Positions 32,642-40,608 of a stretch of DNA of 46,663 bases are shown here, piece after piece (position 1 is the first letter of the stretch; each line of letters opens with the position of its first letter). Under the pieces are notes generated by a model. It saw only the letters and a list, made by a program, of their open reading frames with translations. It made no database searches and was not told where the DNA came from. Both the position numbers and the translations under genes were made by a program. The stretch is from an uncultured Treponema sp. (GTDB lineage Bacteria; Spirochaetota; Spirochaetia; Treponematales; Treponemataceae), in the NCBI GenBank assembly GCA_946410085.1, contig CAMJZA010000022.1, positions 1 through 46,663 of the forward strand. The letters are read 5' to 3'.

Positions 32642-33190
32642 ATGGACATGGACAGCGTAAGCAGCAGCGTAAACAACGCGACGGGCCTGTACTTCGCTGG
32701 TCTCCAGGGAGCGCAGGAACAGCTCAGGGCGAAGAAGAAGGAAGAGGTTAAGAAAACTCCCCGGAACAGCTTCGTGAGTGCCCTGCAGCGGTCACACGAA
32801 GAAAAGGAACTGGAAGAAGCGGGGCTGCCCAAGGAAATCGTCGGGATGGACAGCGCGGATGCGGTGATCTTCCTGAAGGATGCGGCGGACATTGCCGCGG
32901 ACCGGCTTAAGAGCAGGCAGACGCCGGAGAACTTTGCCGACTACCGCAAGAAGGTGACGCAGTTCATGCGCTACATCGTCAAGTACAACTTCAAGCGCGT
33001 CCAGAAGAAGCACTACCGGTCCAACCCCAAGCGGCACCTGAAGCTGAACGATTACGTACAGATTCAGGTAGTAAACCAGAAGCTCGACGAGATGGCCCGC
33101 TGGCTCATCTCCTCCCACCGGGACACCCTCGGGATGCTCTCGCGGATTGAGGAGATTTCGGGTCTCCTCGTGGATCTTATGGCAACCTAG
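32642..33190 (+). CDS. YaaR-like (DUF327) family protein
   Basis: The 182-residue, highly charged, helical protein matches the DUF327/YaaR family: NSFVSALQRSHEEKELEE, LKDAADIAADRLKSRQTPEN, YRKKVTQFMRYIVKYNFK, KKHYRSNPKRHLKLNDYVQI and VNQKLDEMARWLISS. The molecular function of this family is not established. It follows bactofilin by 15 bases and precedes a PSP1 protein; YaaR and PSP1 (YaaT) genes lie close together in Firmicutes as well, which supports the identification. No signal peptide is present, so it is cytoplasmic. ATG 32642 or 32648 could be the start. Confidence 0.85.
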   Translation: MDMDSVSSSVNNATGLYFAGLQGAQEQLRAKKKEEVKKTPRNSFVSALQRSHEEKELEEAGLPKEIVGMDSADAVIFLKDAADIAADRLKSRQTPENFADYRKKVTQFMRYIVKYNFKRVQKKHYRSNPKRHLKLNDYVQIQVVNQKLDEMARWLISSHRDTLGMLSRIEEISGLLVDLMAT

Positions 33191-33216
33191 GGCTGTCCCG
33201 GGCGCGGCGGGAACTG

Positions 33217-33309
33217 TCCTGAGTTCAGCGGGAACAAAGGCCGGGCAGCAGGATTGTTTTCGGCCGGGTTATCCTGAGTTCGGCAGTGACGAAGGCCGGG
33301 CGGCAGGAT
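33217..33309 (+). repeat. two imperfect direct repeats, period 55 bp
   Basis: About 38 bases at 33217-33254 recur at 33272-33309 with a few substitutions (shared core CCTGAGTTC, AAGGCCGGGC and GCAGGAT). They fill the spacer between the YaaR-like gene and the PSP1 gene. No open frame of quality runs through them. Confidence 0.75.
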
Positions 33310-33392
33310 ATCCGCTGCGGGCTTGTGCTGCAGGGCCCTGGATCCGAAGCGTCCGAAACGGTAAGTTTGAAACTGGAAAAAAGGAAAGGCGT

Positions 33393-34358
33393 ATGTCTGA
33401 TATATTTGAAACGGAGACTGATGACGATGAGGCAGAGCTCCGGGAACTGGAAGACTCTGACGGAGAAAGCTACGATGGCGGGGACAGCGGCAATTACGTT
33501 TTCCCCCATCCCCTCTACCGGCTCAAGCTGGACTATTCCAGTGAAGCCGTCTACGCGACTGCACCGAAGAAGCTTTCGTTAAAGCCGGGGGACTGTGTCC
33601 TTCTTCCCACCCGCTACGGCAGTGACCTTGCCCGCAACCTGGGGACGAGCGAGCACCCGGTCGGCATCAGGCCCTCTGATCTTGTCGAGGTTATCCGCCT
33701 TGCGAGCCAAAAGGATCTTGATCATGCCTGCGAGCTGGCAGCTCAGGAAGTGGATGCGGGCAAAGTCTTCCGCGAGAAGGTCAAGAAGCACGGCCTAGCG
33801 ATGAAGCTGATTGCCGTCCACTTTCTTGTCGGCGAGCCGAAGGTCCTTTTCTTCTTTTCGAGCGACAACCGCGTCGACTTCCGCGAACTGGTCAAGGATC
33901 TGGTCGGTGTGTTCAAGATGCGCATCGAGCTCCGGCAGATAGGCGTGCGGGACGAAAGCCGCATAACCGGCGGCCTCGGCATCTGCGGCCGTCCCTTCTG
34001 CTGCCACTGCATCAGCGAGAAACTGCCGTCCGTCAGCATCAAGATGGCGAAGGAGCAGAACCTGAGCCTGAATTCCGCCAAGATTTCGGGGCAGTGCGGC
34101 CGCCTCCTCTGTTGCCTGAGCTATGAGAGCAAGGTCTACGAGGACGCAAAGCATACCATGCCGCCGGAAGGAACGCGCTTCTTCTACGATGAAACCTCTT
34201 TCCGCGTCAGCTCCGTCAATGTGATTACCGGAATGGTGCAGATTACCGGTGAGGACGGACGCGTCCTTGAGGTCAATGCCAGTCGCTTCTCCCGCTCGGG
34301 GGGCCGCTGGAAAATCGATGAGCGCGACAAGAAAAGCGGTGAAACCGTAAAATCGTGA
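33393..34358 (+). CDS. PSP1 domain protein (YaaT-like)
   Basis: The start at ATG 33393 is preceded by AAGGAAAGG; the frame is open further upstream but runs through repeats. The 321-residue product has a very acidic N-terminal 35 residues (ETETDDDEAELRELEDSD) and then the PSP1 C-terminal domain: FREKVKKHGLAMKLIAVHFL, FFFSSDNRVDFRELVKDLV, RIELRQIGVRDESRITGGLG, the cysteine cluster GICGRPFCCHC, and SGQCGRLLCCLSYE. In Bacillus YaaT belongs to an RNA-maturation/sporulation complex (YlbF-YmcA-YaaT) whose iron-sulfur clusters use such cysteines. An equivalent role in a spirochaete is unproven. Confidence 0.9.
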   Translation: MSDIFETETDDDEAELRELEDSDGESYDGGDSGNYVFPHPLYRLKLDYSSEAVYATAPKKLSLKPGDCVLLPTRYGSDLARNLGTSEHPVGIRPSDLVEVIRLASQKDLDHACELAAQEVDAGKVFREKVKKHGLAMKLIAVHFLVGEPKVLFFFSSDNRVDFRELVKDLVGVFKMRIELRQIGVRDESRITGGLGICGRPFCCHCISEKLPSVSIKMAKEQNLSLNSAKISGQCGRLLCCLSYESKVYEDAKHTMPPEGTRFFYDETSFRVSSVNVITGMVQITGEDGRVLEVNASRFSRSGGRWKIDERDKKSGETVKS

Positions 34359-34417
34359 GCTGGTAAAATGTGAAATTTCGTTGCAAAATTATCTTTTAAA
34401 GGTATAATGGAGGTATT

Positions 34418-35359
34418 ATGGCAAGAACATCATATTTGACGAAGTTTTTTGTGATGCTGGGCCTCGGGCTTTCGCTTGTTTTTTCTCAGGTCTGTGCATA
34501 CGATTTTTCGGATGAACCGGAAGTCAGCGGTTCCGTGGAGGCTGAAAGCCTGGAGGAACTGGGAACCCTTCGGGAAGTTTCTTCCGGCGAATATTCATTC
34601 GGGACCTATCCCCAGTCGCTCAAAGAGTCTGACGTCACGATTGACGAGGATGAGACCTTTGATACCGGCGGTGAGACATACTATCTTGGCAGCGACGGCA
34701 GCTGGTACCAGAAGGTCGTGGCTGCTCCGCGCGGCCGTTACAATTTTAGTGACGGAACCCCCATACTCAAGGGTAAGACCTACTATTTTAAGGTTGAACC
34801 GGTCAAGTGGACCCGCATGGTCGGAAGCAAGATCATCGTTTCGAACGATATCCTGACGGCCCGCCGCTATGCGGAAGCCCTCAATAATTACGAAACGTCC
34901 GAAATCCGCGAATTCCTGAACGATGATTTCTTGAATCAGGTGTTTACCAAGAAGCAGCAGCGCAAGATTGCCCTGTCTGAGGTTGACAACAGTGCCGAAA
35001 GTACGTCCGACGCCCGCAAGAGCTGGAACGGAACCGGTACGAACAGCTATGCGAGCGAGTCAACCGATGACATGATTTTCCTCCTGTCCGAGGCAGAAAT
35101 AACGAGCGAGGAATGGGGCTTCAAGGGCTGCCGGGAAGACGATGACGAGCGGATCCGCTATCCTACGGACTATGCGCTTGCAGTCGGAGCCTACCGCAAG
35201 GCCGACCGCGATACCGGCTGGTACTGGCTCCGCTCTCCCTACTACAGCCAGAACGACTGCTATGCACTTGCCGTCACTGCAACGGGTTTTGCATACAACT
35301 TCGGCCACGTGAGCGATGTAAGCGGCGGGGTTGCACCTGCCCTTACCCTCTCCGAATAG
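34418..35359 (+). CDS. secreted DUF6273-like protein of unknown function
   Basis: The 313-residue protein has a signal peptide (TKFFVMLGLGLSLVFSQVCA, cleavage probably after AYA-like VCA) and an acidic stretch. Its body follows the DUF6273 pattern: EYSFGTYPQSL, GETYYLGSDGSWYQKV, YYFKVEPVKWTRM, YETSEIREFLNDDFLNQVF, WYWLRSPYYSQNDCYALAV and GGVAPALTL. Such proteins are common in gut and oral treponemes, are exported, and have no known activity. GGAGG sits 4 bases before the ATG. TTGCAA-16 bp-TATAAT is found just upstream, but its -10 ends only 9 bases before the ATG and would leave the ribosome site untranscribed. A terminator follows, so it is probably a single-gene unit. Confidence 0.75.
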   Translation: MARTSYLTKFFVMLGLGLSLVFSQVCAYDFSDEPEVSGSVEAESLEELGTLREVSSGEYSFGTYPQSLKESDVTIDEDETFDTGGETYYLGSDGSWYQKVVAAPRGRYNFSDGTPILKGKTYYFKVEPVKWTRMVGSKIIVSNDILTARRYAEALNNYETSEIREFLNDDFLNQVFTKKQQRKIALSEVDNSAESTSDARKSWNGTGTNSYASESTDDMIFLLSEAEITSEEWGFKGCREDDDERIRYPTDYALAVGAYRKADRDTGWYWLRSPYYSQNDCYALAVTATGFAYNFGHVSDVSGGVAPALTLSE

Positions 35360-35382
35360 GCCGTGCCGCAGTATAATACGGG

Positions 35383-35427
35383 AGCCTCCCCTGCCGCATG
35401 AAATCGTGTGGAGGGGAGGCTTTTTTT
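35383..35427 (+). terminator. rho-independent terminator after the DUF6273-like gene
   Basis: A perfect 10-bp stem AGCCTCCCCT (35383-35392) / AGGGGAGGCT (35412-35421) runs into seven or more Ts. It lies 23 bases after the stop codon and separates this gene from the lar operon. Confidence 0.9.
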
Positions 35428-35440
35428 GTCCGCTGCGCCC

Positions 35441-35559
35441 TGCCCCGGGCCTTTCGCTGCTCCGCCGGGGCTGACAGGCATTTTATCGGGGGAAGGCACT
35501 CTGCCGGGCCTTTTGCTGCGCCGCCGGGGCTGACGGGCGTCTTGCCGGGAGAGGGGAAC
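35441..35559 (+). repeat. two imperfect direct repeats, period about 60 bp
   Basis: The segment from 35441 recurs from about 35501 (shared CGGGCCTTT, GCTG, CCGCCGGGGCTGAC and GGGC). It occupies the spacer between the terminator and larE. Like the repeat at 33217, it is G+C-rich and has no obvious gene or promoter. Confidence 0.7.
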
Positions 35560-35624
35560 ACCGCCGGGTACTGGTGTTTCCGGGAGACCCCGCCGCTTTT
35601 GAATCCTGCTTGAAGGAGGACCGC

Positions 35625-36443
35625 ATGGCCGACAGCCATGAAAAGCTTGCAATCCTGAAATCATCGCTTTCTGCACTGGGCTCTGCCGCAATTGCCTTTT
35701 CCGGCGGGGTGGACTCTTCCTTTCTCCTGCGCGTCGCGCATGACGTCCTCGGCGAAAAGGCCGTTGCCGTTACGGTCATCTCCTGCTTTGTTCCCCGGCG
35801 GGAACAGGAGGAGGCTCGGGACTTCTGTACCCGGAACGGCATCCGCCAGCTTGAGCTTGCGGTCGACGTCCTTGCGCTTCCCGGCCTTGTGCGGAACCCG
35901 GCCGACCGCTGCTACCACTGCAAGAAGGCCCTGTTCACCCGGATTATTGGTCTTGCCGGGGACAGGGGCCTTTCCTGCGTCTGCGAGGGAAGCAACATGG
36001 ACGATACGGCTGACTACCGGCCGGGACTGAAGGCCATTGCCGAACTGGGCGTGCGGAGTCCCCTGCGGGAGGCCGGCCTGTACAAGGCAGAAATTCGGGA
36101 GCTGTCAAGGGAGCTGGGGCTTCCCGGCTGGAACAAGCCGAGCTTTGCCTGCCTTGCAAGCCGCATTCCCTACGGGGAGCCCCTCACGAAGGAACGGCTT
36201 TCCATGGTGGAGCAGGCGGAGCAGCTGCTTCTGGACCGGGGCTTTTCCCAGTTCCGCGTCCGCATGCACGGGGGTAGCCTTGCCCGGATAGAGGTTCCTT
36301 CCGCAGAGCTTGCCCGGCTCTTTGCGGACCGGAATTTCCTCGTGCAGACATTCCGGGATCTGGGCTTTACCTACGTTACGATGGACCTGCAGGGCTACCG
36401 GACGGGGGCGATGAATGAAACGCTGGGAAAGGAGGCTGACTGA
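35625..36443 (+). CDS. larE: LarE, ATP-dependent sulfur transferase of nickel-pincer cofactor synthesis
   Basis: From ATG 35625 (AAGGAGGA five bases ahead) the product has 272 residues. AIAFSGGVDSSFLLRVAHDV is the PP-loop ATP site, CVCEGSNMDDTADYRPG and GVRSPLREAGLYKAEIR are core LarE blocks, and FACLASRIPYG places a cysteine at residue 176, the sacrificial sulfur donor position of the Lactobacillus enzyme. A further RCYHCKKALF cysteine pair is present. LarE adenylates and then sulfurates the pyridinium dicarboxylate mononucleotide made by LarB. It is the first gene of larE-larB-larC; its stop overlaps the larB start by one base. Confidence 0.92.
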   Translation: MADSHEKLAILKSSLSALGSAAIAFSGGVDSSFLLRVAHDVLGEKAVAVTVISCFVPRREQEEARDFCTRNGIRQLELAVDVLALPGLVRNPADRCYHCKKALFTRIIGLAGDRGLSCVCEGSNMDDTADYRPGLKAIAELGVRSPLREAGLYKAEIRELSRELGLPGWNKPSFACLASRIPYGEPLTKERLSMVEQAEQLLLDRGFSQFRVRMHGGSLARIEVPSAELARLFADRNFLVQTFRDLGFTYVTMDLQGYRTGAMNETLGKEAD

Positions 36444-37153
36444 TGGCGTTACCGGACTGTAAGGACGGCTATCTTGACCTGGGCTTTGCCAGGCTCGACA
36501 CGGACCGGCGCAGGCGCACGGGCTTTCCGGAGGTCGTCTTCTGCCAGGGAAAGGAAGATGCCTTCCTGCGGGAGATTTTTACCCGCCTGTATGAGCAGAA
36601 CGGGGAGGTCCTGGGAACTCGTGCAGACGGGAAACAGGCCGCCCTCATTCAGAAGGACTTCCCGCAGGCGCAGTATGACCCCCGTTCCCGCCTCATCAGG
36701 CTCGGGGGCAGGGCGGACAGGCCACTTGACGGGAACGTTGCAGTCTGTACGGCGGGTACGGCAGACATTCCGGTTGCAGAGGAGGCGGCGCAGACGGCCG
36801 AATTCTTCGGCTCCCGGGTGACCCGCCTGTTCGATGTCGGGGTGAGCGGCATTCACCGCCTGCTTTCCAGGCTGGACGAACTGGAACAGGCGAATGTCGT
36901 CGTTGCCGCCGCCGGTATGGAAGGGGCACTTGCGAGCGTCATCGGCGGCCTTGTGTCCGTTCCCGTCATAGCCCTGCCGACCTCGGTCGGCTACGGGGCG
37001 AACCTGGGAGGGCTTTCCGCCCTCCTGACAATGCTGAACTCCTGCGCGAATGGAATCAGCGTAGTGAACATAGACAACGGCTACGGGGCGGGCTATCTTG
37101 CGACCCAGATAAACCGCCTTGCCGTGCAGGGGCGGGTAACCGGAACTGACTGA
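36443..37153 (+). CDS. larB: LarB, pyridinium-3,5-biscarboxylate mononucleotide synthase
   Basis: The 236-residue protein ends in an AIR-carboxylase (PurE)-like domain: GNVAVCTAGTADIPVAEEAA, GVSGIHRLL, VVVAAAGMEGALASVIGGLV, VIALPTSVGYGANLGGLSAL and NIDNGYGAGYLA. LarB carboxylates and hydrolyses nicotinic acid adenine dinucleotide to the dicarboxylated mononucleotide, the first step of the nickel-pincer cofactor. The ATG overlaps the larE stop and GGAGG lies 7 bases ahead. The family is well characterised and the full length is present. Confidence 0.93.
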   Translation: MALPDCKDGYLDLGFARLDTDRRRRTGFPEVVFCQGKEDAFLREIFTRLYEQNGEVLGTRADGKQAALIQKDFPQAQYDPRSRLIRLGGRADRPLDGNVAVCTAGTADIPVAEEAAQTAEFFGSRVTRLFDVGVSGIHRLLSRLDELEQANVVVAAAGMEGALASVIGGLVSVPVIALPTSVGYGANLGGLSALLTMLNSCANGISVVNIDNGYGAGYLATQINRLAVQGRVTGTD

Positions 37154-37164
37154 GGGAGGCTGGT

Positions 37165-38601
37165 ATGGCAGAAAAACAAAAGGACCTGTATCTGGAGTGC
37201 AGTGCGGGAATCAGCGGCGATATGGCAGTTGCGGCCTTGCTTGACGCAGGGGCAGATGCGGAAGTCCTGAATGCCGTCCTGCGGTCGATTCCGGCAGCCG
37301 GATTTCAGACCGAGATCCGGCGGGTCAGCAAAGGGGGCGTTGACTGCTGTGACTTCAACGTGATTCTGGACGCCGGGCACGAGAATCATGACCACGACAT
37401 GGAGTACCTGTTCGGACACGAGTCCGGGGGCAGCCTGACAGAACACGCACATCATCACGAGCATGAGCATGACGGCCAGCACGAACACCATCACGACCAC
37501 GGACATGACGACCTGCACGAACACGAGCACCCGGGACATGCCCACGAGCACCGGGGGCTTGCCGAGATAAACGCAATCATCGATGCGACGCAGATGACGG
37601 AAGGGGCGAAGTCGCTTGCCCGGAAAATCTTCAGGATTCTTGCGGAAGCCGAATCAAAGGCGCATGGAATTCCGGTCGGGCAGGTGCACTTTCATGAAGT
37701 CGGGGCCATCGATTCCATCGTGGACGTGATTGCCCTGGCGGTCTGCTTTGACAGCCTGCAGGTCGGAAAGGTTTACGTCCCGTCGCTGACCGAAGGCCGG
37801 GGGAGCATCCGCTGCCAGCACGGCATCCTGCCCGTGCCGGTTCCCGCTGTTGCAAACATCGTTTCGGCCTATGGCATTCCCCTTTCGTTCATCGGGGACC
37901 GCGGCGAGTTCGTCACGCCGACCGGGGCAGCCTTTGTCGCTGCCGTCCGCACCGATGCAGAACTTCCCAAATCATTCATCATCAGGAGAACCGGAATGGG
38001 GGCGGGAAAGCGGGCGTACGAGCGGCCGAACATCCTGCGGGCCTTTATTATAGAGGAAAACTGCGGGTCAACGTGCGGGGCAGCTGCGGACGGGGCGGGA
38101 CGGCCGGTAGAATTCAACGGCGCCACCGCAGATACCGGCGATTACATCGTAAAGCTTGAAACGAACATCGACGACTGCACTGCCGAACAGCTCGGCTTTG
38201 TGTCGGAGGAACTGTTTAAGGCGGGTGCGCGGGACGTTTCCTTTATTCCCTGCCAGATGAAAAAGAACCGGCCGGCTACCCTGCTGAACGTCATCTGCGG
38301 TGGGGCGCAGGTTCCGGCGCTGGAAGCGCTCATCTTCCGCCACACGACGACGATCGGTATCCGGCGGGTGAAATATGAGCGGACGGTCCTGCCCCGCGAG
38401 CCGTTTACGGTACAAACCGCATGGGGCGGAGCGCAGGCAAAGAAAGTCCGCCTCCCCGACGGGGAACTCCGCGTATACCCCGAGTACGAGAGCGCCGCCC
38501 GGATTGCCCGGGAGCAAGACCTCCCGTACGGGCAGGTCTACCGCGAAATTGAGCGCCGGGGGCAGGAGATGCTTTCCGGCGCTGCGGCCGGAACCTTGTA
38601 A
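37165..38601 (+). CDS. larC: LarC, nickel insertase, as one uninterrupted reading frame
   Basis: The 478-residue protein has LECSAGISGDMAVAALLDAG at the start, VHFHEVGAIDSIVDVIALA, GRGSIRCQHGILPVPVPA and, in the C-terminal half, KLETNIDDCTAEQLGFVSEE and KKNRPATLLNVIC. LarC uses CTP to insert nickel into the dithiocarboxylate cofactor. Residues 70-130 are extremely His/Asp/Glu-rich (HEHEHDGQHEHHHDHGHDD), a probable nickel store. In Lactobacillus plantarum larC is split into two frames joined by programmed frameshifting; here the frame is continuous. No larA (lactate racemase or another pincer enzyme) is visible in this window. Confidence 0.93.
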   Translation: MAEKQKDLYLECSAGISGDMAVAALLDAGADAEVLNAVLRSIPAAGFQTEIRRVSKGGVDCCDFNVILDAGHENHDHDMEYLFGHESGGSLTEHAHHHEHEHDGQHEHHHDHGHDDLHEHEHPGHAHEHRGLAEINAIIDATQMTEGAKSLARKIFRILAEAESKAHGIPVGQVHFHEVGAIDSIVDVIALAVCFDSLQVGKVYVPSLTEGRGSIRCQHGILPVPVPAVANIVSAYGIPLSFIGDRGEFVTPTGAAFVAAVRTDAELPKSFIIRRTGMGAGKRAYERPNILRAFIIEENCGSTCGAAADGAGRPVEFNGATADTGDYIVKLETNIDDCTAEQLGFVSEELFKAGARDVSFIPCQMKKNRPATLLNVICGGAQVPALEALIFRHTTTIGIRRVKYERTVLPREPFTVQTAWGGAQAKKVRLPDGELRVYPEYESAARIAREQDLPYGQVYREIERRGQEMLSGAAAGTL

Positions 38602-38675
38602 AAATCCTGTAAGAGGCCGCCGCGGGCCGGACTTACTGCGGTCTGGAACCCGTGGCGGACCGGTCAGCCTTCTGT

Positions 38676-40061
38676 CTAGAACTCATTCCCGGGGAAGCGG
38701 GGAATCAGGTCGGTTGCCTTCCTGATGTCCTCGTCCGTCGGAATGTAGTCGCTCATCGTTCCCTCGTTGAACTTCTGGTAGCTCATCATGTCAAAGTAGC
38801 CGGTTCCGGTCAGGCCGAAGAGGATGGTCTTTTCCTCGCCGGTTTCCTTGCACTTGAGGGCCTCGTCAATCGCCACCCTGATGGCATGGCTGCTTTCCGG
38901 GGCGGGAAGGGTGCCTTCAACGCGGCAGAAGAGTTCGGCTGCCTCAAAGACGGCCGTCTGCTCGACGCTCCGTGCCTCGATGTAGCCGTCGTGGTAGAGC
39001 TGGCTCAGGATGGAACTCATGCCGTGGTAGCGCAGGCCGCCTGCATGGCTGGGGCTGGGCATGAACTGGCTGCCGAGCGTGTACATCTTCTGGAGGGGGC
39101 AGACCTTGCCGGTATCGCAGTAGTCGTAGGCAAAGACGCCCCGGGTCAGGCTCGGGCAGCTTGCCGGTTCAACCGCAATAACCTGATAGTCCGCTTCTCC
39201 GCGCAGCTTCTCGCCGATGAAGGGCGACACCAGGCCGCCCAGATTGGAACCTCCTCCCGCACAGCCGATGATGACGTCGGGCTTGATTCCGTATTTGTTC
39301 AGGGCAGTCTTTGCTTCCAGCCCGATGACGGTCTGGTGCAGCAGGACCTGGTTCAGGACGCTACCGAGCACGTAGCGGTAGCCCGGGGTCTTCGTCGCCG
39401 TTTCGACGGCTTCGCTGATTGCACAGCCGAGCGAACCGGTACAGCCGGGGAACTCCTCGTTCATCTTGCGGCCTATTTCAGTTTCCATGCTCGGGGAGGG
39501 GATTGCCCGTCCGCCGTAGGTGCGGATTACTTCCCGCCGCTGCGGTTTCTGCTCGTAGGAACAGCGTACCTGATACACGATGCAGTCAAGTTCAAGGTAT
39601 GCGCAGGCCATGGCAACGGCGGTTCCCCACTGTCCTGCACCGGTTTCCGTCGTGACGCCCTTGAGACCCTGCTTCTTGGCGTAGTAGGCCTGGGCGATGG
39701 CGGAGTTCAGCTTGTGGCTGCCGGAGGTGTTCTGTCCTTCAAATTTATAGTAGATTTTTGCGGGCGTTCCCAGCTTGCGCTCAAGGCAGTAGGCGCGGAC
39801 GAGCGGGGAGGGCCGGTACATCTTGTAGAAGTCGACTATTTCCTGCGGAATGTCGATCCAGGCGTCCGTCGTGTTCAGTTCCTGCTTGACCAGTTCCTTG
39901 CAGAACACCTGCTCCAGCTCTTCGGCCGTACAGGGCTTGTGCGTCGCCGGGTTCAGGAGGGGGGCAGGCTTGTTCTTCATGTCGGCACGGACGTTGTACC
40001 ACTGGAGCGGCATTTCGTCTTCCGAAAGGTAAATCTTGTAGGGGATGTTCTCAGCTGTCAT
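38676..40061 (-). CDS. TrpB2-type tryptophan synthase beta chain
   Basis: The 461-residue PLP enzyme has EGQNTSGSHKLNSAIAQAYY with the Schiff-base lysine at 117, TETGAGQWGTAVAMAC, IIGCAGGGSNLGGL (phosphate loop) and the extended N-terminus (LQWYNVRADM) that sets TrpB2 apart from the usual TrpB1. TrpB2 makes tryptophan from indole and serine without a tight TrpA partner. No trpA or other tryptophan gene is nearby, so an indole-salvage role is likely. GGAATG precedes the ATG and a consensus promoter lies about 33 bases upstream of the start. A very long antisense frame across it is a composition artefact. Confidence 0.92.
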   Translation of the reverse strand: MTAENIPYKIYLSEDEMPLQWYNVRADMKNKPAPLLNPATHKPCTAEELEQVFCKELVKQELNTTDAWIDIPQEIVDFYKMYRPSPLVRAYCLERKLGTPAKIYYKFEGQNTSGSHKLNSAIAQAYYAKKQGLKGVTTETGAGQWGTAVAMACAYLELDCIVYQVRCSYEQKPQRREVIRTYGGRAIPSPSMETEIGRKMNEEFPGCTGSLGCAISEAVETATKTPGYRYVLGSVLNQVLLHQTVIGLEAKTALNKYGIKPDVIIGCAGGGSNLGGLVSPFIGEKLRGEADYQVIAVEPASCPSLTRGVFAYDYCDTGKVCPLQKMYTLGSQFMPSPSHAGGLRYHGMSSILSQLYHDGYIEARSVEQTAVFEAAELFCRVEGTLPAPESSHAIRVAIDEALKCKETGEEKTILFGLTGTGYFDMMSYQKFNEGTMSDYIPTDEDIRKATDLIPRFPGNEF

Positions 40062-40093
40062 TGTTCATTCCTTCCGTTTCTATTTTTGAAAAC

Positions 40094-40122
40094 ATTTTAC
40101 CGCAGAAGGCTGAATATGTCAA
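40094..40122 (-). promoter_or_regulatory. promoter of trpB2
   Basis: On the minus strand TTGACA (40122-40117), 17-base spacer, TAAAAT (40099-40094). Both hexamers are near consensus and the start codon follows 32 bases after the -10. Confidence 0.8.
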
Positions 40123-40223
40123 ACCGAAAGAGAATGAAAGCAAACGGAATGAACAGCGGTGAATGGCGGGCAAGACTTGAGCGGCTTCTATCGGAGGCTG
40201 AAACCAGGCAAAAACTATTATAG
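40116..40223 (+). CDS. possible small protein, 35 residues
   Basis: An ATG preceded by AGAAGG at a 6-7-base distance opens 35 codons, giving a basic, mostly helical peptide (GEWRARLERLLSEAETRQ in the middle). It overlaps the -35 of the divergent trpB2 promoter and stands upstream of the toxin-antitoxin pair. I do not recognise it; it may be chance. Confidence 0.2.
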   Translation: MSNRKRMKANGMNSGEWRARLERLLSEAETRQKLL

Positions 40224-40321
40224 CCGCTCCAGCAATTCGCGGATTCTGAGCTTTTGCACAAACCGGGAATCCTGCCTGGTGGAGTTGAGGCCTGGGAAAA
40301 CTGGCACAAACGTGCGAATCA

Positions 40322-40339
40322 TGCTATACTGTCAGACAG
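40322..40339 (+). promoter_or_regulatory. extended -10 promoter with overlapping palindrome for the toxin–antitoxin unit
   Basis: TGCTATACT gives an extended -10 (TG-n-TATACT). CTGTCAGACAG at 40329-40339, a perfect 11-bp palindrome, overlaps its end and abuts the Shine-Dalgarno sequence AGGAGG. A further GCAC-AAAC-GTGC dyad lies just upstream. Such dyads are where antitoxins usually bind for autoregulation. The -35 is poor. Confidence 0.55.
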
Positions 40340-40353
40340 GAGGTAAAAGACTT

Positions 40354-40608
40354 ATGAGCTACGAAGCCTACAATGCTTTTGCAACAGCAGTTCAGAAAGA
40401 GATGCAGCGGCTGGATTACGAAGAACAGCTGGGAATCCTGACCATCGTCGTTACCGCGATGAACAATAAAAAAAAGCAAGTTCCCGCAATGTCTCGGGAA
40501 GAGAAGCTGTCGTTATTTGAAAAGTTCAAGGGAAGTATGAAAGTTCCGGCGGATTTTGAAGCAAGAAAGGAATACCTTGAATATCTTGATGAAAGGTATA
40601 GCGTATGA
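40354..40608 (+). CDS. putative antitoxin of a PIN-toxin pair
   Basis: This 84-residue acidic, helical protein (SYEAYNAFATAVQKEMQRL, LGILTIVVTAMNNKKKQV, SREEKLSLFEKFKGSMKVPADFEARKEYLEYLDERYSV) begins 10 bases after AGGAGG and overlaps the PIN toxin gene by 4 bases. I do not see a clear DNA-binding motif. The C-terminal part, FKGSMKVPADFEARKEYLEY, resembles the toxin-wrapping tail of antitoxins paired with PIN proteins, where a tail of this kind inserts into the active site. The assignment rests mainly on the pairing, overlap and size. Confidence 0.7.
   Translation: MSYEAYNAFATAVQKEMQRLDYEEQLGILTIVVTAMNNKKKQVPAMSREEKLSLFEKFKGSMKVPADFEARKEYLEYLDERYSV

Noticed and set aside
34381-34408. TTGCAA-16 bp-TATAAT as the promoter of the DUF6273-like gene
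   Set aside because: The -10 ends only 9 bases before the ATG, so transcription would begin after the GGAGG ribosome site; kept only as a remark.
38614-38658. Terminator between larC and trpB2
   Set aside because: An imperfect CCGCCGCGGG / CCCGTGGCGG stem exists, but no T-run follows on either side.
38652-40223. A 523-codon plus-strand open frame
   Set aside because: It is antisense to a complete TrpB2 with all active-site motifs; only its last 35 codons lie outside that gene and are listed as a doubtful small protein.
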